From: an uncultured Lachnospiraceae bacterium
GTDB taxonomy: Bacteria; Bacillota; Clostridia; Lachnospirales; Lachnospiraceae
Assembly: GCA_910584785.1 (NCBI GenBank)
Contig: CAJUDX010000027.1
Location: 1-38,706, forward strand
Direction of reading: 5' to 3'
Length of the DNA stretch: 38,706 nucleotides
The notes under the pieces are model-generated. The model did not search any database, had not been told where the DNA came from, and saw nothing but the letters and a program-made list of their open reading frames with translations. Shown here piece after piece: positions 9,181 through 16,498 of this stretch. How positions within the stretch are numbered: the stretch's first letter is position 1; the number at the start of each line of letters is the position of its first letter. Made by a program: the position numbers and the translations under genes.

Positions 9181-9309
9181 AGGATTTCCTTAATAACTGC
9201 CGAATGGCATAGAGGTATCCTTTAGGATTTCCCTGATGACTGCCGAATGGCATAGAGGTATCCTTTAGGATTTCCTTAATAACTGCCGAATGGCATAGAG
9301 GTATCCTTT
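9181..9309 (+). repeat. Three tandem 43-bp hairpin repeats in the rpsF leader
   Basis: Units at 9181-9223, 9224-9266 and 9267-9309; units 1 and 3 are identical and unit 2 differs at three positions. Each folds the same way: outer AGGAT/ATCCT stem continuing as CCT/AGG, an asymmetric internal loop, and an apical TGCC-GAAT-GGCA hairpin. The start of a fourth unit (AGGATT) follows. An autoregulatory leader bound by the S6:S18 complex is known for rpsF operons and typically presents a conserved CCG; the CCG in each apical arm fits that, but the match to the published motif is inferred. Confidence 0.85.
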
Positions 9310-9370
9310 AGGATTATCAGAGGGATGAATGAAAAGCAGGGGCCAGAAGACCACAAGGAGGTAAAACAAG

Positions 9371-9658
9371 ATGAACAAGTATGAGTTAGCTGTTGTTCTG
9401 AATGTGAAGCTGGAGGATGAAGAGAGAGCTGCAGCCATCGAAAAGGTAAAGGGTTATATTACCCGTTTCGGCGGCACGGTAACGAATGTGGATGAATGGG
9501 GCAAGAAAAGACTTGCTTATGAAATTCAGAAGATGAAAGAAGCTTTCTATTACTTTATCCAGTTCGAGGGCGATTCTAATTGTCCTAACGAAGTTGAAGC
9601 TCACATTCGGATTATGGAACCAGTTATCCGCTATTTAGTTGTAAAGCAGGAAGACTAA
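9371..9658 (+). CDS. rpsF: Ribosomal protein S6
   Basis: 95 residues, the usual bacterial length. It begins MNKYELAVVLNVKLEDEERAA and contains the WGKKRLAYEIQKMKEAFYY core that contacts S18 and 16S helix 22/23. AAGGAGG lies 9 nt before the ATG. First gene of the canonical rpsF-ssb-rpsR operon. Confidence 0.97.
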   Translation: MNKYELAVVLNVKLEDEERAAAIEKVKGYITRFGGTVTNVDEWGKKRLAYEIQKMKEAFYYFIQFEGDSNCPNEVEAHIRIMEPVIRYLVVKQED

Positions 9659-9749
9659 TGGACGTTTAAGGTGGCTGCAAAGATAAGGATGTTTAACAGC
9701 TGCCGTTTTGAACAGACCGTTTTTGCTGCGGAATAGAGAGAGTGAGTGT

Positions 9750-10223
9750 ATGAACAGAGTAATTCTTATGGGCAGATTGACTAGAGATCCGGTTGTTCGG
9801 TATTCCCAGGGTGAGCGTACCATGGCGATTGCCAATTATACGCTGGCTGTGGACCGCAGAGGCCGCAGAAGTCAAAACCAGGATGGCAATGAGCAGACCG
9901 CAGATTTTATCAACTGTGTGGCATTTGACCGCGCAGGGGAGTTTGCAGAGAAGTATTTCCGTCAGGGGATGCGCGTGCTGGTTTCAGGAAGAATCCAGAC
10001 TGGAAGTTATGTGAACAAGGATGGTCAGAAGGTTTATACCACGGATGTTATTGTAGATGATCAGGAGTTTGCTGACAGCAAGGGAGCCGCTTCCGATATG
10101 AGCGGCTATCAGCAGCAGGCACCGGCGGCGCCAGTACAGAAACCGGCGCCAACCAGCGCAATCGGCGATGGTTTTATGAACATTCCAGATGGAGTTGAAG
10201 ACGAAGGACTCCCGTTTAATTAA
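9750..10223 (+). CDS. ssb: Single-stranded DNA-binding protein
   Basis: 157 residues from the ATG beginning MNRVILMGRLTRDPVVRYS, the conserved SSB start; an in-frame ATG 14 codons upstream (9708) lies in the spacer and was rejected. An OB fold spans about 1-105, followed by a Gln/Pro/Ala-rich linker and an acidic tail ending EDEGLPFN. The tail recruits repair and replication proteins and normally ends in Phe, so the extra C-terminal Asn is unusual. Its position between rpsF and rpsR is conserved. Confidence 0.96.
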   Translation: MNRVILMGRLTRDPVVRYSQGERTMAIANYTLAVDRRGRRSQNQDGNEQTADFINCVAFDRAGEFAEKYFRQGMRVLVSGRIQTGSYVNKDGQKVYTTDVIVDDQEFADSKGAASDMSGYQQQAPAAPVQKPAPTSAIGDGFMNIPDGVEDEGLPFN

Positions 10224-10306
10224 TGCAATGATGCATAAAGCTTGCAGCAGGTAAGCCGGAAAAGGGAGAATCGTTTTCGCTTGGCATTGAAAAGGAGGAT
10301 ACACCA

Positions 10307-10573
10307 ATGGCATTTAATAAAGGTGACAGAACAGATGCTTCTAAGGTTAGAAGAGGCGGCATCCGCAGAAGAAAAAAAGTGTGCGTATTCTGCGGCGAAA
10401 AGAATGGTGAGATTGATTACAAGGATGTAAATAAGTTAAAAAGATACGTATCTGAGAGAGGGAAAATTCTTCCCCGCCGGATTACCGGAAACTGTGCAAA
10501 GCACCAGAGAGCACTGACCGTAGCCATCAAGCGTGCGCGTCATATCGCTCTGATGCCGTATTCCTGTGATTAA
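10307..10573 (+). CDS. rpsR: Ribosomal protein S18
   Basis: 88 residues with the S18 core (YKDVNKLKRYVSERGKILPRRITGNCAKHQRALTVAIKRARHIALMPY). CVFC near the N-terminus plus the Cys and His of NCAKH suggest a zinc-binding (C+) form. AAGGAGG lies 8 nt before the ATG. Partner of S6 at the head of the operon. Confidence 0.97.
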   Translation: MAFNKGDRTDASKVRRGGIRRRKKVCVFCGEKNGEIDYKDVNKLKRYVSERGKILPRRITGNCAKHQRALTVAIKRARHIALMPYSCD

Positions 10574-10655
10574 TCTCTATTGTTTATGGGTATAATGAGC
10601 GGTTTTTTATTTATTGAAAATCCGTTTATAGGAAAATCGGTGAAAGCCGTAGAAT

Positions 10656-10689
10656 CAGCCTGGGAGTGAATATTCCTGGGCTGTTTTTT
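10656..10689 (+). terminator. Terminator of rpsF-ssb-rpsR
   Basis: A 10-bp stem CAGCCTGGGA (10656-10665) / TCCTGGGCTG (10674-10683), with two G-T pairs, followed by TTTTTT. Confidence 0.85.
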
Positions 10690-10781
10690 AACAGGAAAAA
10701 TTTGAAATGGTTTTGAAAATGATTTTAAATTCAAGTAAATTGGAAACGATGATTAATCTTATATAGGTTATGGCAAAGCAG

Positions 10782-10814
10782 CAGGGATAACACCCCGCAT
10801 CCCTGTTGTGTTAT
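10782..10814 (+). promoter_or_regulatory. Two mutually exclusive hairpins before mazG
   Basis: CAGGGAT/ATCCCTG (10782-10788/10799-10805) and ATAACAC/GTGTTAT (10787-10793/10808-10814) interleave and share two bases, so only one can form. The second ends just before the AAAGGATG ribosome binding site. A translational switch is possible but unproven. Confidence 0.35.
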
Positions 10815-10832
10815 TGAAAGGATGAATTAACC

Positions 10833-11243
10833 ATGTACAATTTTACCGATTTAACGAATATTATTGCCGAACTTCGCTCTGACCATGGCTGTCCCTGGGA
10901 TAGGAAACAGACGTTTGTGTCGTTGAAGCAATGTCTGGCTGATGAAGCGGAGGAGGTCTTTCAGGCAATTGATAACAAAGATATGGAAAATCTCTGCGAG
11001 GAGTTGGGTGATGTGCTTTTGCAGGTGGTGTTAAACAGTCAGATTGCAAAGGAACAAAATTTGTTTACCATTGACGATGTTATCGACGGACTTTGCCGGA
11101 AGATGATTCGCCGTCATCCCCATGTGTTTGGAGACGCCAAAGCCGGGTCGCCGGAAGAGGGGCGGGCGCTGTGGAATGCGATAAAGGCGCAGGAGAAGGC
11201 AGAGAGAAAACATGCACAAAATGCGCAAAAAACAGCACAGTAA
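10833..11243 (+). CDS. mazG: MazG-family nucleoside triphosphate pyrophosphohydrolase
   Basis: 136 residues, a single MazG domain: CPWDRKQTFVSLKQCLADEAEEV...EELGDVLLQVV with the EExxE...ExxD Mg-binding pattern. It hydrolyses NTPs to NMP and PPi. Bacillus YabN has an additional N-terminal methylase domain that is absent here. It begins the block conserved with the Bacillus yabN-ftsH region. The C-terminus is Lys/Gln/Ala-rich. Confidence 0.9.
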   Translation: MYNFTDLTNIIAELRSDHGCPWDRKQTFVSLKQCLADEAEEVFQAIDNKDMENLCEELGDVLLQVVLNSQIAKEQNLFTIDDVIDGLCRKMIRRHPHVFGDAKAGSPEEGRALWNAIKAQEKAERKHAQNAQKTAQ

Positions 11244-11316
11244 ACGGCAATTTTACAGGGCGATAAATCAATAGAAAAATAATCTGCCAATTCTTCTGGG
11301 AAAATGCCGAAAAACC

Positions 11317-11345
11317 TTGACAAATAGGGAATAAACGGATATAAA
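11317..11345 (+). promoter_or_regulatory. Near-consensus promoter upstream of hup
   Basis: TTGACA (11317-11322), 17 bp, TATAAA (11340-11345). It predicts a ~180-nt leader before hup. Confidence 0.75.
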
Positions 11346-11391
11346 TGATAGAGTACACCATTCAGCAAATCTGGGTGGCAGGACTGCAATT

Positions 11392-11451
11392 GTTGCTGTC
11401 TGTGCGGCTCTGTGTACTTGCCGTTTGTGGAGAACCTATACGGACAGTAAC
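11392..11451 (+). promoter_or_regulatory. Long stem in the hup leader
   Basis: An 11-bp stem (with G-T pairs) between GTTGCTGTCTG (11392-11402) and CGGACAGTAAC (11441-11451). There is no T tract, so it is not a terminator; a role in mRNA stability or control is inferred. Confidence 0.35.
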
Positions 11452-11533
11452 TTGAAATTGACAGGTTTTGCGGACGCTTTTTGCCAGTGCAGATGCAGGA
11501 TTTGTCCCTATTTGTAGATTTAGGAGGAAAACG

Positions 11534-11809
11534 ATGAACAAAACGGAATTAATTGCAGCAGTAGCTGAGAAGGCAGAGATTTCTAAAAAAGATGCAGAGA
11601 AAGCCATTAAGGCATTTACGGATGTGGTAGCAGATGAGTTGGTAAAGGGTGAGAAGGTTCAGCTTGTTGGCTTTGGCACGTTTGAGGTTTCGGAAAGAGC
11701 AGAGAGAGAAGGCAGAAATCCCAAGACCCGCGAGCCTATGACAATTGCGGCTTCGAAGAGCCCGAAGTTTAAAGCTGGTAAAGCATTAAAGGATATGGTG
11801 AATGCATAA
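11534..11809 (+). CDS. hup: DNA-binding protein HU
   Basis: 91 residues from MNKTELIAAVAEKAEISKKDAEKA, with AGGAGG 6 nt upstream of the ATG; the earlier in-frame ATG at 11468 is leader sequence. It contains the HU signature GFGTFEVSERAEREGRNPKTREPM, including the DNA-intercalating arm with its conserved proline. A small homodimeric nucleoid protein that bends DNA. Its position between mazG and rqcP differs from Bacillus. The downstream rqcP starts 3 bp after the stop. Confidence 0.96.
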   Translation: MNKTELIAAVAEKAEISKKDAEKAIKAFTDVVADELVKGEKVQLVGFGTFEVSERAEREGRNPKTREPMTIAASKSPKFKAGKALKDMVNA

Positions 11810-11812
11810 TTT

Positions 11813-12052
11813 ATGCGATTGGACAAATTTCTTAAGGTATCCCGCTTAATTAAGCGGCGTACTGTAGCGAATGAAGCTTGTGACGCCGGGCGGGTTTTGG
11901 TGAATGATAAACCGGCGAAGGCATCCTTAAATGTAAAAGAAGGGGATGTAATTGAAATTCAGTTCGGCACACGTTCCGTTAAGGTTGAGGTGCTTGACGT
12001 TCAGGAAACAGTGAAAAAAGAAGAGGCGAAGGAGCTTTACAAGTATTTGTAG
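11813..12052 (+). CDS. rqcP: S4-domain ribosome quality control protein RqcP
   Basis: 79 residues, almost entirely an S4 RNA-binding domain (MRLDKFLKVSRLIKRRTVANEACDAGRVLVNDKPAK...VKEGDVIEI). Orthologue of Bacillus YabO/RqcP, which binds obstructed 50S subunits with RqcH and supports C-terminal Ala tailing. It has the same operon position as in Bacillus and follows hup by 3 bp, so translation is likely coupled. Confidence 0.92.
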   Translation: MRLDKFLKVSRLIKRRTVANEACDAGRVLVNDKPAKASLNVKEGDVIEIQFGTRSVKVEVLDVQETVKKEEAKELYKYL

Positions 12053-12108
12053 GGTGATTTGTCCCTGGCGTTGGTGTCAGTATGGAATTTTTAATTGAAA
12101 GCTGACAG

Positions 12109-12137
12109 GAATATTTTTAGAAACCTTCTAATATACT
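12109..12137 (+). promoter_or_regulatory. Candidate sigma-E promoter before yabP
   Basis: GAATATT (12109-12115), 14 bp, AATATACT (12130-12137). This resembles the sigma-E pattern (ATA-rich -35, CATACANT-like -10), and yabP/yabQ belong to the mother-cell programme in Bacillus. The -10 match is partial. Confidence 0.45.
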
Positions 12138-12174
12138 GAATCAAGCGGTTTAGTATGTTAGGAGGTTTTTGTGT

Positions 12175-12459
12175 ATGGAAGAAAAGATTGGCGGGCGTCC
12201 TCATCGGCTGATGATGGAGGATCGCGGAAAAATGAGCATTACCGGGATAGCGGATGTGGTTTCCTTTGACGAAAATCAGGTTGTCCTGGATACGGATAAA
12301 GGTCTGCTGACGATTAAAGGAAAGGATTTATGCGTAAGCCGGCTCACGCTGGAAAAGGGTGAGGTGGATGTAGATGGACAGGCTGACAGCCTGGTATACA
12401 GCTCAAATGAGGCATTGCGGAAGTCAGGGGAGTCTTTACTGACCCGGCTGTTCAGGTAG
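12175..12459 (+). CDS. yabP: Sporulation protein YabP
   Basis: 94 residues from ATG 12175, with AGGAGG 9 nt upstream; the TTG at 12169 is too close to the ribosome binding site. The pattern MEDRGKMSITGIADVVSFDENQVVLDTDKGLLTIKGKDLCVSRLTLEKGEVDVDG is typical of YabP/YqfC-type proteins needed for spore cortex or coat assembly in the mother cell. Followed after 5 bp by yabQ. Confidence 0.92.
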   Translation: MEEKIGGRPHRLMMEDRGKMSITGIADVVSFDENQVVLDTDKGLLTIKGKDLCVSRLTLEKGEVDVDGQADSLVYSSNEALRKSGESLLTRLFR

Positions 12460-12464
12460 GATGA

Positions 12465-12839
12465 ATGCTGGGCATAAGCGGGGAAATTTATGCACAGGCT
12501 GTTCTTTTAGTCAGCTGCCTTGGGCTGGGGGGCTGGCTGATGTTTTGTTATGATTTGCTTCGGATCAGACGTTTATTGATTCCGGCAAAAAGCTGGTTAA
12601 TCAGTCTGGAGGATTTTTTATACTGGATCTATGTGAGTCTTTCGGTATTTTCACTGCTTTATCGGCAGAATGATGGGATTTTAAGAAGTTATGCCATTCT
12701 CGGCGTTTTTTTGGGTATGGCGGTTTATGATCGGATTGTCAGCAGAAATATACTAAAGGTATTGAAAAAAGTGCTGGAAAGGCTTAAAATAAGCTATCAG
12801 AAAAGAAAAGGCTTTCGAAAAAAGCTTTCTGAAAAATAA
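12465..12839 (+). CDS. yabQ: Spore cortex biosynthesis protein YabQ
   Basis: 124 residues with hydrophobic segments near 8-30, 44-66 and 75-92 and a very basic C-terminus. Members are polytopic membrane proteins of the outer forespore membrane required for cortex formation. Start at ATG 12465 preceded by TAGGATGA. It forms a tight pair with yabP. Confidence 0.9.
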   Translation: MLGISGEIYAQAVLLVSCLGLGGWLMFCYDLLRIRRLLIPAKSWLISLEDFLYWIYVSLSVFSLLYRQNDGILRSYAILGVFLGMAVYDRIVSRNILKVLKKVLERLKISYQKRKGFRKKLSEK

Positions 12840-12855
12840 TGAATGTGGTGATCCA

Positions 12856-13173
12856 ATGAAGAATAAAAAAGGAAAGCAGCAAAGAAAAGATAAGTGGAGC
12901 AACCGGATTGCGTTGATTGGTGTGACCATCGTTGTCTTAAGCCTGGCTGTGGTGGTGAATATCAAGAGTGCTTCGCTTCGTCAGCGCGATTTGGAATACC
13001 AGATCCGGGAAGAAAATCTGGAAGTTCAAAAGCAGAAAGAGCTGGAACGAAAGGCAGATTTAGAAGAGCGCAAGGTCTATGTTCAGACAAAGCAATATAT
13101 TGAAGAGGTGGCAAAGGAAAAGTTGGGGCTGGTTAATCCTGATGAAATTTTATTAAAGCCGTCAAATGATTAA
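12856..13173 (+). CDS. divIC: Cell-division septum initiator (FtsB/DivIC family)
   Basis: 105 residues: a basic cytoplasmic N-terminus, one membrane helix (about 17-37), then a charged coiled coil (about 45-85) and a C-terminal tail containing YIEEVAKEKLGLVNPDEIL. It partners with FtsL/DivIB in the divisome. Its position between yabQ and spoIIE matches Bacillus divIC. Confidence 0.9.
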   Translation: MKNKKGKQQRKDKWSNRIALIGVTIVVLSLAVVVNIKSASLRQRDLEYQIREENLEVQKQKELERKADLEERKVYVQTKQYIEEVAKEKLGLVNPDEILLKPSND

Positions 13174-13176
13174 GCT

Positions 13177-13353
13177 TTGCGGGGGACTTCCTTGATAGGG
13201 TCAGAGGAAATTCGGAATACGCTCCGCTATTTCCTCATTTCCCTATGCTGCTGTCGCAGCTTGCCAGATGGGGCCCCAACCCCACCTGACATAAATAAGT
13301 CCCCCCGCTGCTTTCATCTTTACGACTTAGAAGCAGGAGACTTCTTTGATAGG
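13177..13353. repeat. Palindrome-rich element between divIC and spoIIE
   Basis: Outer inverted arms GCGGGGGACTT (13179-13189) / AAGTCCCCCCGC (13297-13308) enclose smaller hairpins: GAGGAAAT/ATTTCCTC, CTGC-tgtc-GCAG and a GGGGCCCC core. A 15-bp direct repeat GACTTCYTTGATAGG (13185-13199 and 13339-13353, one mismatch) flanks it, 154 bp apart. No ORF with a credible ribosome binding site is present. It may be a small repetitive element or a structured leader; Bacillus yabR, which would sit here, is absent. Confidence 0.6.
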
Positions 13354-13465
13354 TTAAAATTTGCTTTTCCCAGTAATTTTTTCCCTGCTGTCTGCATATA
13401 ATCTTTTTGAGTATGCTGGCGGTTTAATGCACAGCGATGAGAAGATGCGGACAGGAGGGATTTTT

Positions 13466-14884
13466 GTGGTGTTTCAGCGGCGGAACCAGAAACGTCTGGA
13501 TATGGCGGACGTGAATGTATATACAGCGGCCCGGCTGGGAGATATGGCTTCTTCGTTAAGTCGGCTGGCACAATCATTTTCTGAGGAAATTGATGGGCGG
13601 CATTTGAGCCGCGAGGATGGTGCGGCGGCGATGCAGACGGCGGCAGCGATGGTGTGTGGCGGCTGTACCCGCTGTAATTTATATCAGGACAGTTCGAGGG
13701 AGGACAGTTATTACCTGTATTATCTTCTGCGGGCGTTTGAACTTCATGGTTCGGTTCGAATGGAGGACATGCCCCAACTGTTTCGGGAGACATGTTTTCA
13801 TAAAGAAAGATATTTAAGCCAGTTAAACAGTAGCCTTGGTCGGGCAACGATGAATTTGTCCTGGAAGAGCAGGTTTTTAGAGAGCAGGGATGCAGTGATT
13901 GTTCAGTTTCGGGAATTAGCGACGATTATTGAGGAATTTTCCCGGCAGATGGAGCAGGCGGTGGATATCACGGCAGAACGGGAATTTGCAGTAAAAAAGC
14001 TGTTTCGCCGCCGCCATATGATGATCAAAAATATGCTGATGCTGGAATATGAAAATAAACAGAGGGAAGCTTATTTGACCGTAAGAACGACACACGGAGC
14101 TTGTTTGACTGCCAGGGAGGCAGCTGCTGTTCTGGGACAGGCGATGGGTAAGCAGCGCTGGAATCCGGCGAAGGACAGCCGCGCCATTGTCACCCGCCAG
14201 CTTTCCACCCTGCGCTTTGTGGAAGAGGGGAAGTATCATATGCTGTACGGCATTGCCCGGATGCCCAAGGAGGGGGAAGAGGTTTCCGGGGATAATTTTA
14301 CGTTTTTTAAAAACCTGGAGGGGCAGGTGATTATGAGTCTGGCGGATGGAATGGGAAGCGGGCCGCAGGCCTGCCAGGAGAGCTGCAGAATCATTGAGCT
14401 GACAGAACAGCTGGTGGAGGCAGGATTTTCTGCCAGGGCATCGTTAAAGCTGGTGAATACTGTTCTTTTGCTGGCGGGTAAGGAGCAGCATCCGGCAGCC
14501 GTGGATGTGGTGTGTGTGGATTTACATACGGGAGTTCTGGAGGCCATGAAGCTTGGTGCTTCGGCTTCTTTTCTTATGGGCAGGGACGGTGTGGAACAGC
14601 TGGAAGCGGGGGATGTGCCGATTGGGATATTAAACCCGATTGAACCAGTATTGCTTTCGAGGAAGCTGTGGGATGATGACCGGATTGTGATGGTAAGCGA
14701 TGGGGTTCTGGATGCATTGCCAGGGGAGGAAAAGGAAGAAGTGATGTTGGAGTTTTTAGAGGCTTTGCCCGAAATGCGTCCGCAGGAGATTGCGGACAGT
14801 GTGCTGGAGTTTGCACTTAGTTCTGGCGAAGGAGCCAGGGATGATATGACGGTTTTGGCAGCAGGGATATGGGAGCAGGAGTGA
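13466..14884 (+). CDS. spoIIE: SpoIIE-family PP2C phosphatase lacking the membrane domain
   Basis: Start placed at GTG 13466 because AGGAGGGA (13453-13460) lies 5 nt upstream; this gives 472 residues. The product starts where the cytoplasmic part of SpoIIE begins: a central oligomerisation region with a CGGCTRC cysteine cluster near 69-74, then a PP2C domain with DGMGSG (about 294), SDG (about 411) and DD (about 459). Relative to Bacillus SpoIIE (827 residues) all ~330 residues of the ten-helix membrane region are missing. The family dephosphorylates SpoIIAA to release sigma-F in the forespore. Its place between divIC and tilS is conserved. In-frame ATGs at 13427 and 13445 have poorer ribosome binding sites. 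Confidence 0.88.
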   Translation: MVFQRRNQKRLDMADVNVYTAARLGDMASSLSRLAQSFSEEIDGRHLSREDGAAAMQTAAAMVCGGCTRCNLYQDSSREDSYYLYYLLRAFELHGSVRMEDMPQLFRETCFHKERYLSQLNSSLGRATMNLSWKSRFLESRDAVIVQFRELATIIEEFSRQMEQAVDITAEREFAVKKLFRRRHMMIKNMLMLEYENKQREAYLTVRTTHGACLTAREAAAVLGQAMGKQRWNPAKDSRAIVTRQLSTLRFVEEGKYHMLYGIARMPKEGEEVSGDNFTFFKNLEGQVIMSLADGMGSGPQACQESCRIIELTEQLVEAGFSARASLKLVNTVLLLAGKEQHPAAVDVVCVDLHTGVLEAMKLGASASFLMGRDGVEQLEAGDVPIGILNPIEPVLLSRKLWDDDRIVMVSDGVLDALPGEEKEEVMLEFLEALPEMRPQEIADSVLEFALSSGEGARDDMTVLAAGIWEQE

Positions 14885-14960
14885 GAAAACAGCAGCGAAA
14901 GCGCGTTTGCCGGAAAGGGATGAGCACAGGATGGAAGTACAGAGGAAAAGGGAAGGAAAG

Positions 14961-16484
14961 ATGAAAATAAGGGCAGAACAGGTGAAAAAACAGGTGGAAA
15001 CGTTTATCCGGGAGCAGGGTTTGCTTGCTGCGGGAGACAGGATTTTGGTAGCGGTTTCCGGCGGGGCGGATTCGGTCTGCCTTCTGCATCTGCTGGCAAA
15101 ACTGAGAAAGAGCTGGGGGTGGCAGCTTAGGGCAGTACATGTAAATCATCAGCTCAGACCAGGGGAAGCCCAGCGGGATGAGGCGTTTGTAAAGGCGTAT
15201 TGTATAAAGTATTCGGTAGAGTATTGCTGCCAAAGCGTGGATGTTAAAGGGCTTGTTTGTGCCAGGGGGCTGTCTGAAGAGGAGGCAGGGAGAAACCTTC
15301 GCTATCAGGTGTTTGAGGAGGAGGCCAGGCGCTGGGAGCAGGAGGACGGGACGGGAAAAGTGGATCTGGTCAAGATTGCTGTGGCACATCACCGGGATGA
15401 TCAGGCGGAGACGGTTCTTTTTCATTTGTTTCGCGGAAGTGGGCTTAAGGGGCTTGGCGGGATACCGGCGGTTCGGGGGCGGGTTATCCGGCCTTTACTG
15501 TCTGTGGGAAGGGAGGAGATTCTTTCTTATCTTAAAGAAGAAGGGCTGGAGTTTTGCCAGGATTCGACGAATTTTTCAGAGGAGTACACAAGAAACCGGA
15601 TTCGGCAGGAGATTTTGCCCGCAATTGAAGCGGCGGTGAATGAACGGGCCGCAGATCATATCGTGCAAGCGGCACAGAAGATGCGTCAGGCGGATTTGTA
15701 TTTAGCCAGTCAGGCAGAACGATGGCTTAAGAAATATGGCGTGCAGGAAGAAGATAAAAAAAGCAATGGGTTCATGGGTGAAGGCGGAAAGCAGCTATTA
15801 CAAAGAGGTACAGATGGAAAGCCGTTTTTGTGTGCAGAGGCAGATGGAAAATCACTTTTGCGTGCAGGGGCAGATGTAAAGTTGTTGGTAAAAGAAGAAG
15901 AGATTATTCAGACCTATATTATTCGGCAGATGATGGCTTGGCTTTCCGGGGCAGCTAAGGATGTAACCAATGCCCATGTGGAAGCAGTGAGGTCGCTTTT
16001 AGGGAAGTCAGTGGGAAAACAGGTGGATTTGCCCTATGGGCTGAGGGCAAGGCGTTCATATGATAAGCTGTGGCTGGAGAAAACAGGGAAGCCAGAAGAA
16101 AAAGGAGAAATTTTCCTGCCCGAACTGGAAATAAAGGAATTTTCTTATGAAAAAGGGATGGAAATTCCACAAAACCAGTATACTAAATGGCTGGATTGTG
16201 ATAAAATAAAAGGTGCGTTGTCTGTGCGTACCAGGCAGACGGGAGATTATTTTTTTCTGCCCGGCGGAGGCAGGAAGTCCATAAAAGCGTATATGGTAGA
16301 TGAAAAGATTCCGGCTTCACTTAGGAAAAGGATTCCTCTTTTGGCGGACGGGAATCATATTTTATGGATAATTGGAAGGCGAATCAGCGAGGGCTGCAAG
16401 GTTACTGACGAGACAAAAAGGGTTTTACAGGTACACGTAAGAGAGGCGGACGGAAATTTACAGGGTTTCGGCTGCCAGGATTAG
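14961..16484 (+). CDS. tilS: tRNA(Ile)-lysidine synthase
   Basis: 507 residues from ATG 14961 (AAGGA just upstream); in-frame TTG 14907 and ATG 14931 are alternatives. The N-terminal PP-loop ATPase has SGGADS (about 33-38) and VNHQLRPGEAQRDE; further motifs are AHHRDDQAETVLFHLFRGSGLKGLGG and QDSTNFSEEYTRNRIR. The C-terminal TilS domain contains VRTRQTGDYFFLPGGGRKSIKAYMVDEKIP. It converts C34 to lysidine in tRNA-Ile(CAU). A low-complexity insertion near residues 270-315 contains a 30-bp tandem repeat. Hpt follows by 14 bp. Confidence 0.95.
   Translation: MKIRAEQVKKQVETFIREQGLLAAGDRILVAVSGGADSVCLLHLLAKLRKSWGWQLRAVHVNHQLRPGEAQRDEAFVKAYCIKYSVEYCCQSVDVKGLVCARGLSEEEAGRNLRYQVFEEEARRWEQEDGTGKVDLVKIAVAHHRDDQAETVLFHLFRGSGLKGLGGIPAVRGRVIRPLLSVGREEILSYLKEEGLEFCQDSTNFSEEYTRNRIRQEILPAIEAAVNERAADHIVQAAQKMRQADLYLASQAERWLKKYGVQEEDKKSNGFMGEGGKQLLQRGTDGKPFLCAEADGKSLLRAGADVKLLVKEEEIIQTYIIRQMMAWLSGAAKDVTNAHVEAVRSLLGKSVGKQVDLPYGLRARRSYDKLWLEKTGKPEEKGEIFLPELEIKEFSYEKGMEIPQNQYTKWLDCDKIKGALSVRTRQTGDYFFLPGGGRKSIKAYMVDEKIPASLRKRIPLLADGNHILWIIGRRISEGCKVTDETKRVLQVHVREADGNLQGFGCQD
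15810..15895 (+). repeat. 30-bp in-frame tandem repeat inside tilS
   Basis: Units start at 15810, 15840 and 15870 with CAGATG(G/T)AAA and encode TDGKPFLCAE, ADGKSLLRAG and ADVKLLV. The repeat lies in the linker after the catalytic domain, outside the motifs. Confidence 0.8.
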
Positions 16485-16498
16485 CAAAGGAGAAGAAC

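Noticed and set aside
9181..9309. CRISPR array
   Set aside because: The repeats are directly adjacent without spacers and form hairpins in a ribosomal leader.
10782..10814. PreQ1-type riboswitch
   Set aside because: The layout looks pseudoknot-like, but loop lengths and the conserved A-rich tail of preQ1-I do not match.
13354..13465. Spo0A box or Spo0A-type promoter for spoIIE
   Set aside because: A TATAAT is present (13397-13402), but no convincing -35 at 17 or 21 bp and no 0A box were found.
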